Of a stretch of DNA of 64,000 nucleotides, positions 1 to 8,004 are shown piece after piece. The translations under genes were made by a program, and so were the position numbers. The DNA is from CAVQRB01 sp963715055 (GTDB lineage Bacteria; Pseudomonadota; Alphaproteobacteria; Rhodobacterales; Rhodobacteraceae), in contig CAVQRB010000012.1 of NCBI GenBank assembly GCA_963715055.1, positions 1 through 64,000 of the forward strand. The letters are read 5' to 3'. The stretch's first letter is position 1, and each line of letters opens with the position of its first letter. The notes under the pieces were generated by a model. It worked only from the letters and a program-made list of their open reading frames with translations, made no database searches and was not told where the DNA came from.

Positions 1-50
1 TAACCTTGCCAAGGTTAGGGTCGGGCGTTCGAATCGCCTCGCCCGCTCCA
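1..50 (+). tRNA. tRNA-Gly (GCC), 3' part
   Basis: The window opens inside a tRNA. Bases 1-5 and 13-17 pair as the anticodon stem around loop TTGCCAA, which gives anticodon GCC. A 5-nt variable loop, a T-arm with loop TTCGAAT (stem 23-27 with 35-39), the acceptor strand 40-46, discriminator T47 and an encoded CCA (48-50) follow. The acceptor 5' strand and D-arm lie outside the window. Confidence 0.9.
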
Positions 51-227
51 AATCACCGAAGTAAGGTCAGTAATTTTCCCCATTGCGGGGTACCAATGCC
101 TGAACGGGTCCGTCGGGCGCAGACAAGGTCTGCCTCACGCCTCAATTGCCCTCGACAAATATCCCCTGCATTGTCTCGTGGGATTGCACATCGCGCGACC
201 TTCCTGGGAAACGCCGCGGCAAGCGGT

Positions 228-572
228 TCAGTTGATCGGGAATTCCTTGAGGCATTTCTGGGCCAGCTTTTCGAAATCACCGAGCGTTTCGCCTGGTCCG
301 CGCCGGTCGCGCACGACCGCAAGTGCTGCCTTCTTTTCCGCCCAGGTGCCGCTCACATGGCGCTCCAGGATCATGACCGTAATACCCAGCATGACCTCTT
401 TTTCCGCGGGCCCGATCCTGCCCGCGTTTTCAAGCGCCACCGCCGTGAATGCCAGCGTGTTGGCGCAGCGCAAGGCGGCTGCTTCCCGGCCTTCGTAGGA
501 TTTCTGCTGCGCTGCACCTTGCGACGCCTGCAACAGGACCAGACCGGCCACGAAGACCGCGAGCGGTCTCAA
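228..572 (-). CDS. small putative secreted protein
   Basis: This 114-residue protein has a hydrophobic N-terminus (about residues 5-20, ending near a Gln-Gly-Ala-Ala cleavage-like site), so it is probably exported. The mature part is charged and helical and has two cysteines. I do not recognise the family. The frame opens with TTG, which overlaps the TGA of the upstream gene, so the two are probably translationally coupled. A GTG seven codons in is an alternative start, but it would shorten the signal sequence. Function unknown. Confidence 0.55.
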   Translation of the reverse strand: MRPLAVFVAGLVLLQASQGAAQQKSYEGREAAALRCANTLAFTAVALENAGRIGPAEKEVMLGITVMILERHVSGTWAEKKAALAVVRDRRGPGETLGDFEKLAQKCLKEFPIN

Positions 573-808
573 AAGACTTTGAACGTGATCGTGGTCAGCG
601 ATCGCTCGATCCCGGCGATGTCGAGCAGATGGTCGTTGATGTATTTGCCCACATCCGCATCCTTGGGGATATAGAGCTTCATAAGCAGGTCGTATTCACC
701 GCTCGTTGAATAGAGCTCCGAGTGTATTTCCCGAAGCGCTATCTCTTCCGCCACGCGGTAGGTCGAGCCCGGCTTGCAGCGCAACTGGATAAAGACGCAG
801 GTGGACAT
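569..808 (-). CDS. stand-alone Lrp/AsnC ligand-binding (RAM) domain protein
   Basis: This 79-residue protein looks like the effector-binding alpha/beta domain of Lrp/AsnC regulators without the DNA-binding helix-turn-helix. It opens with a strand of the type seen in this fold and has a Gly-Glu-Tyr-Asp-Leu segment near residue 37, a family hallmark. Stand-alone RAM domains can bind amino acids or modulate full-length Lrp proteins; the ligand here is unknown. A GAGAGGAG ribosome site supports the ATG. Its stop overlaps the TTG start of the next gene. It lies divergently 143 bp from hisB. Confidence 0.75.
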   Translation of the reverse strand: MSTCVFIQLRCKPGSTYRVAEEIALREIHSELYSTSGEYDLLMKLYIPKDADVGKYINDHLLDIAGIERSLTTITFKVF

Positions 809-951
809 TCAGGCTCCTCTCGCCGGCGCAGATCATCTCAGTCCAAGCTGACACATCCGGCATGACACCCGCAATCCCCGAATGTCGCGTCTTGGCGCGG
901 GCGGCAGGGCTGCTATAAGCGCGGACGATCGGAATTTCACCGGAGAGCCGC

Positions 952-1539
952 ATGCGCCGCCACAGCCTGACACGTTCCACTGCCGAAACGGAGATTTCCG
1001 TCACGCTCGATCTCGACGGCAATGGCACCTATGACATCCAGACGGGCGTCGGATTTTTCGATCACATGCTGGATCAACTGGCCCGTCACTCCCTGATCGA
1101 CATGACCGTGCGCGCGAAAGGCGATCTGCATATCGACGATCATCACACGGTGGAGGATACCGGCATTGCGCTGGGTCAGGCCTTGGCCGCAGCCCTCGGC
1201 GAGAAGCGCGGGATCCAGCGCTACGGCTCGTGCCTTTTGCCGATGGATGATGCGCTGGTGCGTGCGGCACTCGATCTGTCCGGGCGGCCGTTCCTTGTCT
1301 GGTCGCTGGACATGCCCTCGGCAAAGATCGGCACCTTCGATACGGAACTGGTGCGCGAATTCTTCCAGGCCCTGAGCACCCACGGCGGTATCACGCTGCA
1401 TGTGGACCTGCTGCACGGGCTCAACAGCCACCATATTGCCGAAGCTGCTTTCAAGGCGGTAGCCCGTGCGCTGCGCGAGGCGGTCGCTACGGACCCACGC
1501 AAGGCGAATGCGATCCCTTCGACCAAAGGCGCGCTCTAG
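952..1539 (+). CDS. hisB: imidazoleglycerol-phosphate dehydratase
   Basis: Cytosolic histidine-pathway enzyme that dehydrates imidazole glycerol phosphate to imidazole acetol phosphate. The 195 residues match the monofunctional dehydratase length. Both duplicated metal-binding motifs are present: Asp-Asp-His-His-Thr-Val-Glu (His64, His65, Glu68) and Ser-His-His-Ile-Ala-Glu (His160, His161, Glu164). A CGGAGAG ribosome site precedes the ATG. hisH begins directly after the stop, so this is the first gene of a hisBH unit; hisA, hisF and hisE follow 1.2 kb on. Confidence 0.96.
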   Translation: MRRHSLTRSTAETEISVTLDLDGNGTYDIQTGVGFFDHMLDQLARHSLIDMTVRAKGDLHIDDHHTVEDTGIALGQALAAALGEKRGIQRYGSCLLPMDDALVRAALDLSGRPFLVWSLDMPSAKIGTFDTELVREFFQALSTHGGITLHVDLLHGLNSHHIAEAAFKAVARALREAVATDPRKANAIPSTKGAL

Positions 1540-2178
1540 GTGCTGACGGCAATCATCGACTATGAAAGCGGCAACCTGCATTCGGCGCAGAAAGCCTTCG
1601 AGCGCATGGCGCGGGAAGCCGACGCGGGCGAGATCGTGGTCACCGCCGAGGCAGACGTCGTGGCCAAGGCCGACCGGATCGTCCTGCCGGGCGACGGGGC
1701 CTTTCCCGCCTGCATGCGCAGCCTCAAAGGCCATTCCGGGTTGCATGACGCGCTGATCGAGGCGGTGGAGCAGAAGGGCAGGCCGTTTCTGGGCATTTGT
1801 GTCGGCATGCAGCTCATGGCCAGTTGGGGTCGGGAATATGGCGACACGCCTGGGCTTGGCTGGGTGTCAGGCGAGGTGGTACGCATCGTACCGGACGATG
1901 CGGCGCTGAAGGTGCCGCATATGGGCTGGAACGATCTCGTTATCGACAGCCCGCATCCTCTGTTCGACGGCGTCAAGACCGGTGATCATGCCTATTTCGT
2001 TCACAGCTACCACATGGTGCTCGCCAACCCGAGCGAGAGGCTCGCCCATGTCGATTACGGTGGCGCGGTTACTGCGGTGGTGGGTACGGATACGCGGATC
2101 GGCTTGCAGTTTCACCCCGAAAAAAGCCAGGCAGCCGGTTTGCGCATGATCGCAAATTTCCTGAAGTGGAATCCTTAG
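1540..2178 (+). CDS. hisH: imidazole glycerol phosphate synthase, glutamine amidotransferase subunit
   Basis: HisH hydrolyses glutamine and passes ammonia to HisF, which makes IGP and AICAR. The 212-residue class I amidotransferase has the nucleophile Cys87 in Gly-Ile-Cys-Val-Gly-Met and the His192/Glu194 pair in Phe-His-Pro-Glu-Lys-Ser. The start is GTG, immediately after the hisB stop with no gap, which implies coupling. Its partner hisF lies about 2 kb downstream, on the far side of two opposite-strand genes and hisA. Confidence 0.95.
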   Translation: MLTAIIDYESGNLHSAQKAFERMAREADAGEIVVTAEADVVAKADRIVLPGDGAFPACMRSLKGHSGLHDALIEAVEQKGRPFLGICVGMQLMASWGREYGDTPGLGWVSGEVVRIVPDDAALKVPHMGWNDLVIDSPHPLFDGVKTGDHAYFVHSYHMVLANPSERLAHVDYGGAVTAVVGTDTRIGLQFHPEKSQAAGLRMIANFLKWNP

Positions 2179-2244
2179 GTACAGGCTGCCAGTTGCCTCT
2201 CCGATGCTTTCCTTCGGCCAGCGCGCGTCGGTTGGCAAACCTTG

Positions 2245-2715
2245 CTAGGCAATGTTTCGCGGAGGATGCGCCGGTGGTTCGCCGAAGAATACCGGTTGCC
2301 CATCGTTGTCGAGCAACGACCAGCGCGCCGCCACGATATGATAGCTATGGGTCTCCCAGCCGCTCTCGTCGCGCTTGGACTTGCGCCGCCATGCGCCTTC
2401 GATCCGGGCCGGGCAGCGCACCTTGTCGATATCCGGCGCACTCGACTTGGACGCCTCCGCGGCCTGACATGCCCGGTGCCACAAGGCTTTCAGACGCGCC
2501 TCAAGCGGGCCTGCGTCGCGCATGCGGCGCCCGGCAAAGACCACCTCGACCTCATGTTGGCCGTTGACGAAAGCCCGAACGGTGAGGTCGTTCCGCCCCG
2601 ACCGCGTCATCTGTGGGACAAGGTCGACCGAGACCTGACAGATGCTGCCGCTGAAAAGGCTCGCATCCTCATAGTCCGCCGATACCTGGTGATCAGCTTT
2701 CCTGTGTTGCAGCAT
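2245..2715 (-). CDS. conserved-looking hypothetical protein between hisH and hisA
   Basis: This 156-residue soluble protein has no signal peptide and many charged and aromatic residues. Its C-terminal half contains a Trp-Glu-Thr-His-Ser-Tyr-His segment. I do not recognise the family. It is convergent with hisH (66 bp apart) and the ribosome site before the ATG is weak, so the start is uncertain. Codon pattern and length make it more likely a gene than an antisense artefact. Confidence 0.55.
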   Translation of the reverse strand: MLQHRKADHQVSADYEDASLFSGSICQVSVDLVPQMTRSGRNDLTVRAFVNGQHEVEVVFAGRRMRDAGPLEARLKALWHRACQAAEASKSSAPDIDKVRCPARIEGAWRRKSKRDESGWETHSYHIVAARWSLLDNDGQPVFFGEPPAHPPRNIA

Positions 2716-2890
2716 CGTCGATCAGACCCCGCTCGTTTGGCAAGCCTGCCCGCCAGGGAATCGCCGGGAGGACAGGAACGACATCAGGTTACGAAATGCC
2801 CGTTAAGGAAGGGTTGAGGCAAACCTGGACCCATTTCCGGGCGATCTCATGGCCGCGCCGAAGACATTCACCGGGCGGCCATGAATATCG

Positions 2891-3277
2891 TCAGTTCAAG
2901 CGATTCCACGACTGCTTCGAGCAGATCAAGCCGCCGGCCACACAGCCCGACAGCTTCATGCTGTTGCCGTTCAGAGCAATCTTGCCGAGGTAGATCTTGT
3001 CATTGCTCGGTCGCCAGACCTGCCCCTTGTAGTTGCCGTCGCCTTGTGGCGCCATGTCGATCACCAGCGTCTTGCCCAGGTTAGGTGACTGGTACTCCGA
3101 CCCGTCCTTGAAGGTCCGTTCGATCTTGCCGCAGAAATTCGCCCCGCAGGGTGCGATGGCCACATGGGCGTAGGCACCTTCGTCTTCCTGTGTCTGCCAG
3201 AGCCCTTCGATCGGGTCTGCGCCTGCCACACCGGCGAATGCGACCAGCAGGGCCGCGCTCAACATCATTCGTTTCAT
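2891..3277 (-). CDS. DUF2147-family secreted protein
   Basis: This 128-residue protein begins with a clear signal peptide (Met-Lys-Arg, hydrophobic core, Ala-Gly-Ala-Asp cleavage region). The mature part starts with Pro-Ile-Glu-Gly-Leu-Trp-Gln and has the beta-rich pattern of DUF2147, a lipocalin-like periplasmic family of unknown role. Four cysteines could form disulphides. The start was set at 3277 because GGGAGGAG lies just upstream; a longer in-frame opening lacks a ribosome site. It lies antisense in the hisH-hisA gap. Confidence 0.8.
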   Translation of the reverse strand: MKRMMLSAALLVAFAGVAGADPIEGLWQTQEDEGAYAHVAIAPCGANFCGKIERTFKDGSEYQSPNLGKTLVIDMAPQGDGNYKGQVWRPSNDKIYLGKIALNGNSMKLSGCVAGGLICSKQSWNRLN

Positions 3278-3414
3278 GATTTCTCCTCCCATGATTGGCG
3301 CGCAGACTGATGCCAAAGCGCGAATTCCTGCAAGCATGACGGTACGTCGCGTTGCACAAGCCGTGGTCGCTGTGCAAAAAGCAGCCGGAACCTAGGAAAC
3401 GATCGGAGCAGCGC

Positions 3415-4146
3415 ATGATCCTTTATCCCGCAATCGACCTCAAGGACGGTCAGGCCGTGCGGCTTGTGCATGGGGACATGGCGCGCTCGACAGTCTTCAA
3501 CGACGATCCCGCGGCCCAGGCTCGGGCTTTCGTCGAAGCCGGCTGCGCCTGGCTGCATCTGGTCGATCTGAACGGCGCTTTTGCGGGCCAACCGGTGAAT
3601 GCAGCGGCCGTGGAAGCGATTCTCAAGAGCTGCAAGGTGCCTGCACAACTGGGCGGTGGCATCCGGACCATGGCCACGATCGAGGCCTGGCTCGACAAGG
3701 GGCTGGCACGGGTCATCCTTGGCACCGTGGCGGTGGAGAACCCCGACCTTGTACGCGAGGCCGCGAAGGCCTTTCCGGGTAAGGTCGCCGTCGGCATCGA
3801 TGCGCGGAACGGGTTTGTCGCCACGAAAGGCTGGGCCGAGGAAACCGATGTGAAGGTCACGGATCTCGCGCGCTCCTTCGAGGACGCGGGCGTCGCGGCG
3901 ATCATCTACACCGACATCCTGCGCGATGGCGCCATGGGCGGCCCGAACGTCGCGGCGACAGCGGAACTTGCGCGCAGCGTCTCGATTCCCGTCATCGCCT
4001 CGGGCGGCGTCGCTTCGCTCGAAGACCTGCTGACCTTGCGCGACACCGGGGTCATCTCGGGGGCCATTTCGGGCCGTGCGCTCTATGACGGGGCCATCGA
4101 CCTGCGCAGGGCCTTGCAGGCACTGGCGGAACCGGCCCTGCCCTGA
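3415..4146 (+). CDS. hisA: ProFAR isomerase (HisA)
   Basis: Cytosolic TIM-barrel enzyme converting ProFAR to PRFAR, the fourth step of histidine synthesis. The 243 residues include the catalytic aspartates Asp8 (Ala-Ile-Asp-Leu) and Asp129 (Gly-Ile-Asp-Ala-Arg-Asn), plus the phosphate-binding Leu-Gly-Gly-Gly-Ile-Arg and Ala-Ser-Gly-Gly-Val loops. The ATG at 3415 begins at the conserved Met-Ile-Leu-Tyr-Pro-Ala and has a CGGAGCA site. hisF follows after 60 bp. Confidence 0.96.
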   Translation: MILYPAIDLKDGQAVRLVHGDMARSTVFNDDPAAQARAFVEAGCAWLHLVDLNGAFAGQPVNAAAVEAILKSCKVPAQLGGGIRTMATIEAWLDKGLARVILGTVAVENPDLVREAAKAFPGKVAVGIDARNGFVATKGWAEETDVKVTDLARSFEDAGVAAIIYTDILRDGAMGGPNVAATAELARSVSIPVIASGGVASLEDLLTLRDTGVISGAISGRALYDGAIDLRRALQALAEPALP

Positions 4147-4206
4147 GGTCGCGCGGGACGCTGCATTCGTCTTGCTCCCGAAAGCGCCGCCCGCTACACC
4201 GCCCAC

Positions 4207-4968
4207 ATGCTGAAGACCCGCATCATCCCCTGTCTTGACGTGGCCGACGGCCGCGTGGTCAAGGGCGTCAACTTCGTCGACCTGCGCGATGCGGGTGATC
4301 CGGTGGATGCCGCCATCGCCTATGATGCCGCAGGGGCAGATGAGCTCTGCTTTCTCGACATCACCGCCACCCATGAAAACCGTGCAACGATGTACGATGT
4401 GGTCACGCGCACGGCGGAACATTGCTATATTCCGCTGACCGTGGGCGGTGGTGTCCGCACGGTCGCGGATGTGCGGGCCCTGCTGCTTGCGGGGGCCGAC
4501 AAGGTGTCCTTCAACTCCGCAGCGGTGGCCAATCCGGATGTGGTGGCCGAAGCCGCGGACCAGTTCGGCTCGCAGTGCATCGTGGTCGCCATCGACGCCA
4601 AGACCGTCAGCCCCGGCAAATGGGAGATCTTTACCCATGGCGGGCGGCGCGCGACCGGCATCGATGCCGTTGAATTCGCGAGAACCGTCGCAGCCAAGGG
4701 TGCGGGGGAAATCCTGCTCACCTCCATGGACCGCGACGGCACCCGCGCGGGCTTCAACCTGCCCCTCACAAGGGCGATTTCCGACGCCGTCAGCGTGCCG
4801 GTCATCGCTTCGGGCGGCGTGGGCACGCTCGATCATCTGGTCGAAGGCGTGACCTTGGGCGGGGCTTCCGCCGTTCTGGCCGCGTCGATCTTCCATTTCG
4901 GCGACTTCACGATCGCGCAAGCCAAGGCGCATATGGCCGCCGCCGGCATCCCGATGAGGCTGACATGA
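4207..4968 (+). CDS. hisF: imidazole glycerol phosphate synthase, cyclase subunit
   Basis: HisF is the TIM-barrel cyclase of IGP synthase and takes ammonia from HisH to convert PRFAR to IGP plus AICAR. The 253 residues match the family. Catalytic Asp11 (Pro-Cys-Leu-Asp-Val) and Asp130 (Ala-Ile-Asp-Ala-Lys) are present, together with the Gly-Gly-Gly-Val-Arg and Ala-Ser-Gly-Gly-Val phosphate loops. It overlaps hisE by the four bases ATGA. Confidence 0.96.
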   Translation: MLKTRIIPCLDVADGRVVKGVNFVDLRDAGDPVDAAIAYDAAGADELCFLDITATHENRATMYDVVTRTAEHCYIPLTVGGGVRTVADVRALLLAGADKVSFNSAAVANPDVVAEAADQFGSQCIVVAIDAKTVSPGKWEIFTHGGRRATGIDAVEFARTVAAKGAGEILLTSMDRDGTRAGFNLPLTRAISDAVSVPVIASGGVGTLDHLVEGVTLGGASAVLAASIFHFGDFTIAQAKAHMAAAGIPMRLT

Positions 4969-5273
4969 CACTTCAGGACCTTTTTGCCACCATCGAGGCA
5001 CGCAAGACCGCCGACCCGGCAAGCAGCTGGACAGCGCAGCTTCTGGCAAGGGGCCCGGAGAAATGCGCGGAGAAGTTCGGCGAGGAAGCGGTCGAGGCGA
5101 TCATCGAAGCGGTGAAGGGCGACCAGGCGGCACTCACGACGGAGGCGGCGGATGTGCTCTATCACCTCATGGTGATGCTGGTTGCGCGCGATGTCAGCTT
5201 GGACGCCGTGCTGGCTGAACTGGAGCGGCGGCAGCAGCAGTCGGGACTGAGCGAGAAAGCCGGACGCGCCTGA
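4965..5273 (+). CDS. hisE: phosphoribosyl-ATP pyrophosphatase
   Basis: HisE removes pyrophosphate from phosphoribosyl-ATP in the second pathway step. It is a 102-residue all-alpha MazG-like protein with the metal-binding Glu-Glu-Ala-Val-Glu-Ala and Glu-Ala-Ala-Asp-Val motifs. It is stand-alone rather than fused to hisI, as is usual in alphaproteobacteria; hisI is not in the window. It is coupled to hisF by an ATGA overlap and closes the his unit. Confidence 0.93.
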   Translation: MTLQDLFATIEARKTADPASSWTAQLLARGPEKCAEKFGEEAVEAIIEAVKGDQAALTTEAADVLYHLMVMLVARDVSLDAVLAELERRQQQSGLSEKAGRA

Positions 5274-5325
5274 ACGCGCGCCGCGCGAGACAGGCATCTC
5301 CGTGGCACCTGCGACACATGGCGCG

Positions 5326-5793
5326 TCAGAGCTTCGATGAAATCACGCCGGTCGCAAAGCCACCCATGCGCAACTCCCCGAAGAGCCGCTGGTATTCGAT
5401 TTTGGGGCAGCGATTCTGGATCACCGTCACGCCACGCGCTTCGGCTTCCGCAGCTGCCGCCTCATGGCTCACGCCGATCTGCATCCAGATCGTCTGAAGC
5501 TCGGGGAAAGCCGCCAGCGCCTCTTCGACGATCTCGGGGACGAATTCGGAGCGCCGGAAGATGTCGACCATATCGACCGACCCCTCGATATGCGCAAGAC
5601 CAGACACCACCGTCTTGCCCAGCAACTGCTCGCCTGCGTGCAGTGGATTGACCGGCACCACGTCATATCCCTTGAGCCCGAGATAGCGCGCCACGTAATA
5701 GCTGGGCCTCACGGGGTTCAGCGACACGCCCACGACCGCAATCCGGCGCGTACGTTTCAAGACATCCCTGAGCATTTGATCAGCATATTCCAT
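5326..5793 (-). CDS. CoA-binding domain protein (YccU type)
   Basis: This 155-residue protein is a single Rossmann domain of the succinyl-CoA-synthetase CoA-binding type. It has an early Val-Val-Gly-Val-Ser nucleotide loop (about residue 20), a Val-Pro-Val-Asn-Pro segment (about residue 47) and a Trp-Met-Gln-Ile-Gly-Val stretch near residue 105. These YccU-like proteins probably bind CoA, but no reaction is established. AAGGTGG precedes the ATG. A strong minus-strand terminator lies just upstream and separates it from the zinc-ribbon gene. Confidence 0.85.
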   Translation of the reverse strand: MEYADQMLRDVLKRTRRIAVVGVSLNPVRPSYYVARYLGLKGYDVVPVNPLHAGEQLLGKTVVSGLAHIEGSVDMVDIFRRSEFVPEIVEEALAAFPELQTIWMQIGVSHEAAAAEAEARGVTVIQNRCPKIEYQRLFGELRMGGFATGVISSKL

Positions 5794-5820
5794 GCGCCAC
5801 CTTAAGCATATGCGGGCCGG

Positions 5821-5858
5821 AAAAAAAAGAACGCCCTAAGCCAAAGAGGCAAAGGGCG
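5821..5858 (-). terminator. Rho-independent terminator, minus strand
   Basis: CGCCCT (5832-5837) pairs with AGGGCG (5853-5858). On the minus strand the hairpin runs into eight T (A8 at 5821-5828 on plus). It would end transcripts coming from the zinc-ribbon gene at 5999-6310 before the CoA-binding gene. Confidence 0.75.
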
Positions 5859-5890
5859 CGACAAGGTACGGAACGAGGGACAGTCATTGG

Positions 5891-5917
5891 ACCGGCAGGC
5901 GTTCCATGTCTGCCGGT
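5891..5917. repeat. 8-bp perfect inverted repeat
   Basis: ACCGGCAG (5891-5898) and CTGCCGGT (5910-5917) are perfect complements around an 11-nt loop. It sits in the 205-bp gap downstream of the zinc-ribbon gene, 33 bp from the terminator. No T-run adjoins it, so its role (RNA stabilisation or a protein site) is open. Confidence 0.5.
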
Positions 5918-5998
5918 GCACTAGAGATAAGAACGTCGCAGCCCGATTTAAGAGTGTCTCGCGATTATGTGAACAGACGATGAAGCTACGGGCAGTGT

Positions 5999-6310
5999 TC
6001 AGTCGAAAATATCTTCCACGACATCGAAGATTTCCTCGAGCGCCCGTGAAAAGAGGCTCTTGCGGCGCTTGGGCCTATGCGTCTTGAGTTTTCTGGGCCG
6101 GTGATCGTGTTTCTGAACCTGCAAGGGCTTTGAGTGTTTGATCTCACGCGGTCTCGCGGTCTCACCGACAGCCTCCATGGGCATGCGCTTGAGATTGTGC
6201 AGCGGTGCGCCGCAACTGGCGCATCCCAACTCGTGCCGCGCCTTGTCGAGAACGAGCGCGGCGCGTGTTCCGCAATAGCAGCAGGTCGCGATCTTGGTGC
6301 TGTAGGCCAT
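5999..6310 (-). CDS. zinc-ribbon protein with basic tail
   Basis: This 103-residue protein has two CxxC knuckles (Cys10-Cys13 and Cys30-Cys33), which fit a single zinc ribbon. A Lys/Arg/His-rich linker follows (about residues 55-85), then an acidic amphipathic end (Glu-Glu-Ile-Phe-Asp-Val-Val-Glu-Asp). The basic linker suggests nucleic-acid contact, but this is inference. Similar small zinc-ribbon proteins are common in Rhodobacterales without assigned function. It ends a short minus-strand run after rlmB, 23 bp away. Confidence 0.7.
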   Translation of the reverse strand: MAYSTKIATCCYCGTRAALVLDKARHELGCASCGAPLHNLKRMPMEAVGETARPREIKHSKPLQVQKHDHRPRKLKTHRPKRRKSLFSRALEEIFDVVEDIFD

Positions 6311-6333
6311 GGGCTCCCGTTCCGTTCCGCGCT

Positions 6334-7119
6334 TCAGCGCACCGCACGGCTTGCATATAGGGCGATGGCCGCCGCATTCGAGACGTTCAACGACCCGAAA
6401 CCACCCGCTGCGTCGATCCGTACCAGCGCGTCTACGGTCTCCTTGGTCTTTTCGCGCAAACCCGGCCCTTCCGCCCCAAGCACAAGGGCCACTGGCCTGT
6501 CGCGCTTGCCCTCTACCGCATCCTCGATCGTCTGGCTTGCCTCTCCGTCGAGCCCCAGGACGAGGTAGCCCATGGCTTGCAGGTCCCGGATCGCATCGGC
6601 GAGATTGCGCACCCGGAGGTAGGGTTGGCGCTCGAGCGCCCCGCTCGCGGCCTTTGCAAGGGCACCAGTCTCCGGGGCGGAATGATGGCGCGTGCCGATC
6701 ACCGCCGAAGCCCCCAGCACCTCCGCAGAACGCAGGATGGCGCCGACGTTGTGCGGGTCCGTCACCCGGTCGAGCATCATGACCCGCGGCGCGTCGGGCC
6801 CGATGCAGACATCTTCCAGCCTGCCCCAGTCGAGGGGCTTTGCCTCGAGTGCCGCCCCTTGATGGACCGAGCCCGGATCAAGCGGGGCTGAAAACTTGCG
6901 CGGGTCCACGATCTCGGCCTCGATCCCTGCCGCCTCGATCGCATCCGCCAGCTTGGTCTGGGCGTTGAGCGTCACGACAAGACGCAGTTTTTCCCGCGCC
7001 GGGTTCAGCAAGGCGTCCCGCACCGCATGCAGCCCGAAGAGCCAGACCGTCTCGCGCTCGGAAGCTTTGCGGTCCTGCTCCTTCTGCACGACCCACTTGG
7101 GTTTTTTCATCTCATCCAT
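6334..7119 (-). CDS. rlmB: 23S rRNA (guanosine-2'-O-)-methyltransferase RlmB (TrmH family)
   Basis: A 261-residue SpoU/TrmH-type (SPOUT) 2'-O-methyltransferase. The N-terminal substrate-binding domain starts with Leu-Phe-Gly-Leu-His-Ala-Val (about residue 27). The C-terminal trefoil-knot domain carries the three family motifs: Asp-Pro-His-Asn-Val-Gly-Ala-Ile-Leu-Arg-Ser, Leu-Gly-Ala-Glu-Gly-Pro-Gly-Leu and Ser-Leu-Asn-Val-Ser-Asn-Ala. These fit RlmB, which methylates G2251 of 23S rRNA. The exact target cannot be read from sequence. Three nearby ATGs make the start uncertain by a few codons. Confidence 0.9.
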   Translation of the reverse strand: MDEMKKPKWVVQKEQDRKASERETVWLFGLHAVRDALLNPAREKLRLVVTLNAQTKLADAIEAAGIEAEIVDPRKFSAPLDPGSVHQGAALEAKPLDWGRLEDVCIGPDAPRVMMLDRVTDPHNVGAILRSAEVLGASAVIGTRHHSAPETGALAKAASGALERQPYLRVRNLADAIRDLQAMGYLVLGLDGEASQTIEDAVEGKRDRPVALVLGAEGPGLREKTKETVDALVRIDAAGGFGSLNVSNAAAIALYASRAVR

Positions 7120-7220
7120 CCACCTGATTCAGGCCGCAGTCCGGCGCGAATTTCGCCTTGACGCCTCATGGCCTCGCTTGTAATCACGCCCGGACCGGGG
7201 ATGCAACGCATCTGCGGTGT

Positions 7221-7304
7221 GGGCGACAGGCCGCAAGGTGTGGCAGGGGACTGTAACTCCCTCGCGGAGACGCACGCCTGGTTCGATTCCAGGGTCGCCC
7301 ACCA
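7221..7304 (+). tRNA. tRNA-Tyr (GTA)
   Basis: A complete class II tRNA. Acceptor GGGCGAC (7221-7227) pairs with GTCGCCC, followed by discriminator A and an encoded CCA at 7302-7304. The D-arm is GCC...GGC, the anticodon loop CTGTAAC (anticodon GTA), then a long variable arm, and a T-arm CCTGG-TTCGATT-CCAGG. The long variable arm is normal for bacterial tRNA-Tyr. It lies 101 bp from, and divergent to, rlmB. Confidence 0.95.
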
Positions 7305-8004
7305 TTCTCAAAATCCAGAACTTCATTCCCGGTTTTCATGAATGGCACGATGATGCGTGCTACATTTCCTGTGCTGCGCCGGCGCGCGACGCACCTCCCG
7401 ATAGCTGATCATTTTGGCCGATGAACCATCCCTTGGAATTTACATTTCACCTCGTGGAGCGGAGGCGTGAGGTGGCCAGTCGAACCACATGGCGCCAACT
7501 ACGTGTAGAGCCTGTAGCCTACGCCTTCAGCAACGCGCTCTAACCGACTATAAACATGCGGGACCTATCACGGACCCTCGTCCCTGACACGCTTTGAATG
7601 CCTGAAAGCGCCCGGTTTACCGGACCGCCGAAGCAGTATCTTCAGGCTTTGACCACCGAAAGTACCGGGTTCGGTCGCATCGCGGTTCGAACTTGTTCCA
7701 AACGTGAATCGAAAACACCAAGCCGGGCAGCGGCAGAATACGCAAGATACTCTGGAGTGCCCTCACGGCCGCGTCGCAAGCGCTCGCACCGACGTAAGTG
7801 AGCATTGCTCCCGCTCACGGCATCGCCTATCGACAGACAAGGAAAACCGAAGGAGCGGATGCGCGGCTCTGATCTACGCGACACTTGCTGGCGCATGGCG
7901 CTTGGGCGTTCGTCACGCTTCGGCATTCCGGGGCATGGCGATGCGATGCGAGGCGAAACATCCAGTCTGCCTTGCGACGCGCCAACGGAGAGATGGGAGT
8001 TGCG
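7305..8004. other. 700-bp gap without a supported gene
   Basis: Between tRNA-Tyr and the ACR3 gene the possible frames are short, start poorly and have arginine-rich compositions typical of non-coding GC-rich DNA. A tRNA-resembling patch on the minus strand (about 7470-7570) does not fold properly. The last 40 bases hold the ribosome site of the ACR3 gene. Sequence next to a tRNA is a common integration target, but no repeat of the tRNA 3' end was seen here. Confidence 0.5.

Noticed and set aside
3274..5049. 591-codon open frame on the minus strand across hisA, hisF and hisE
   Set aside because: It lies antisense to three certain genes, and its His/Arg/Asp-rich composition is that of a GC-rich shadow frame.
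7470..7570. tRNA-like stretch on the minus strand, with D-loop-like AGTCGGTTAGAGCG and T-loop-like GTTCGACT
   Set aside because: No 7-bp acceptor stem, the T-stem mismatches next to the loop, and the anticodon arm does not close properly.
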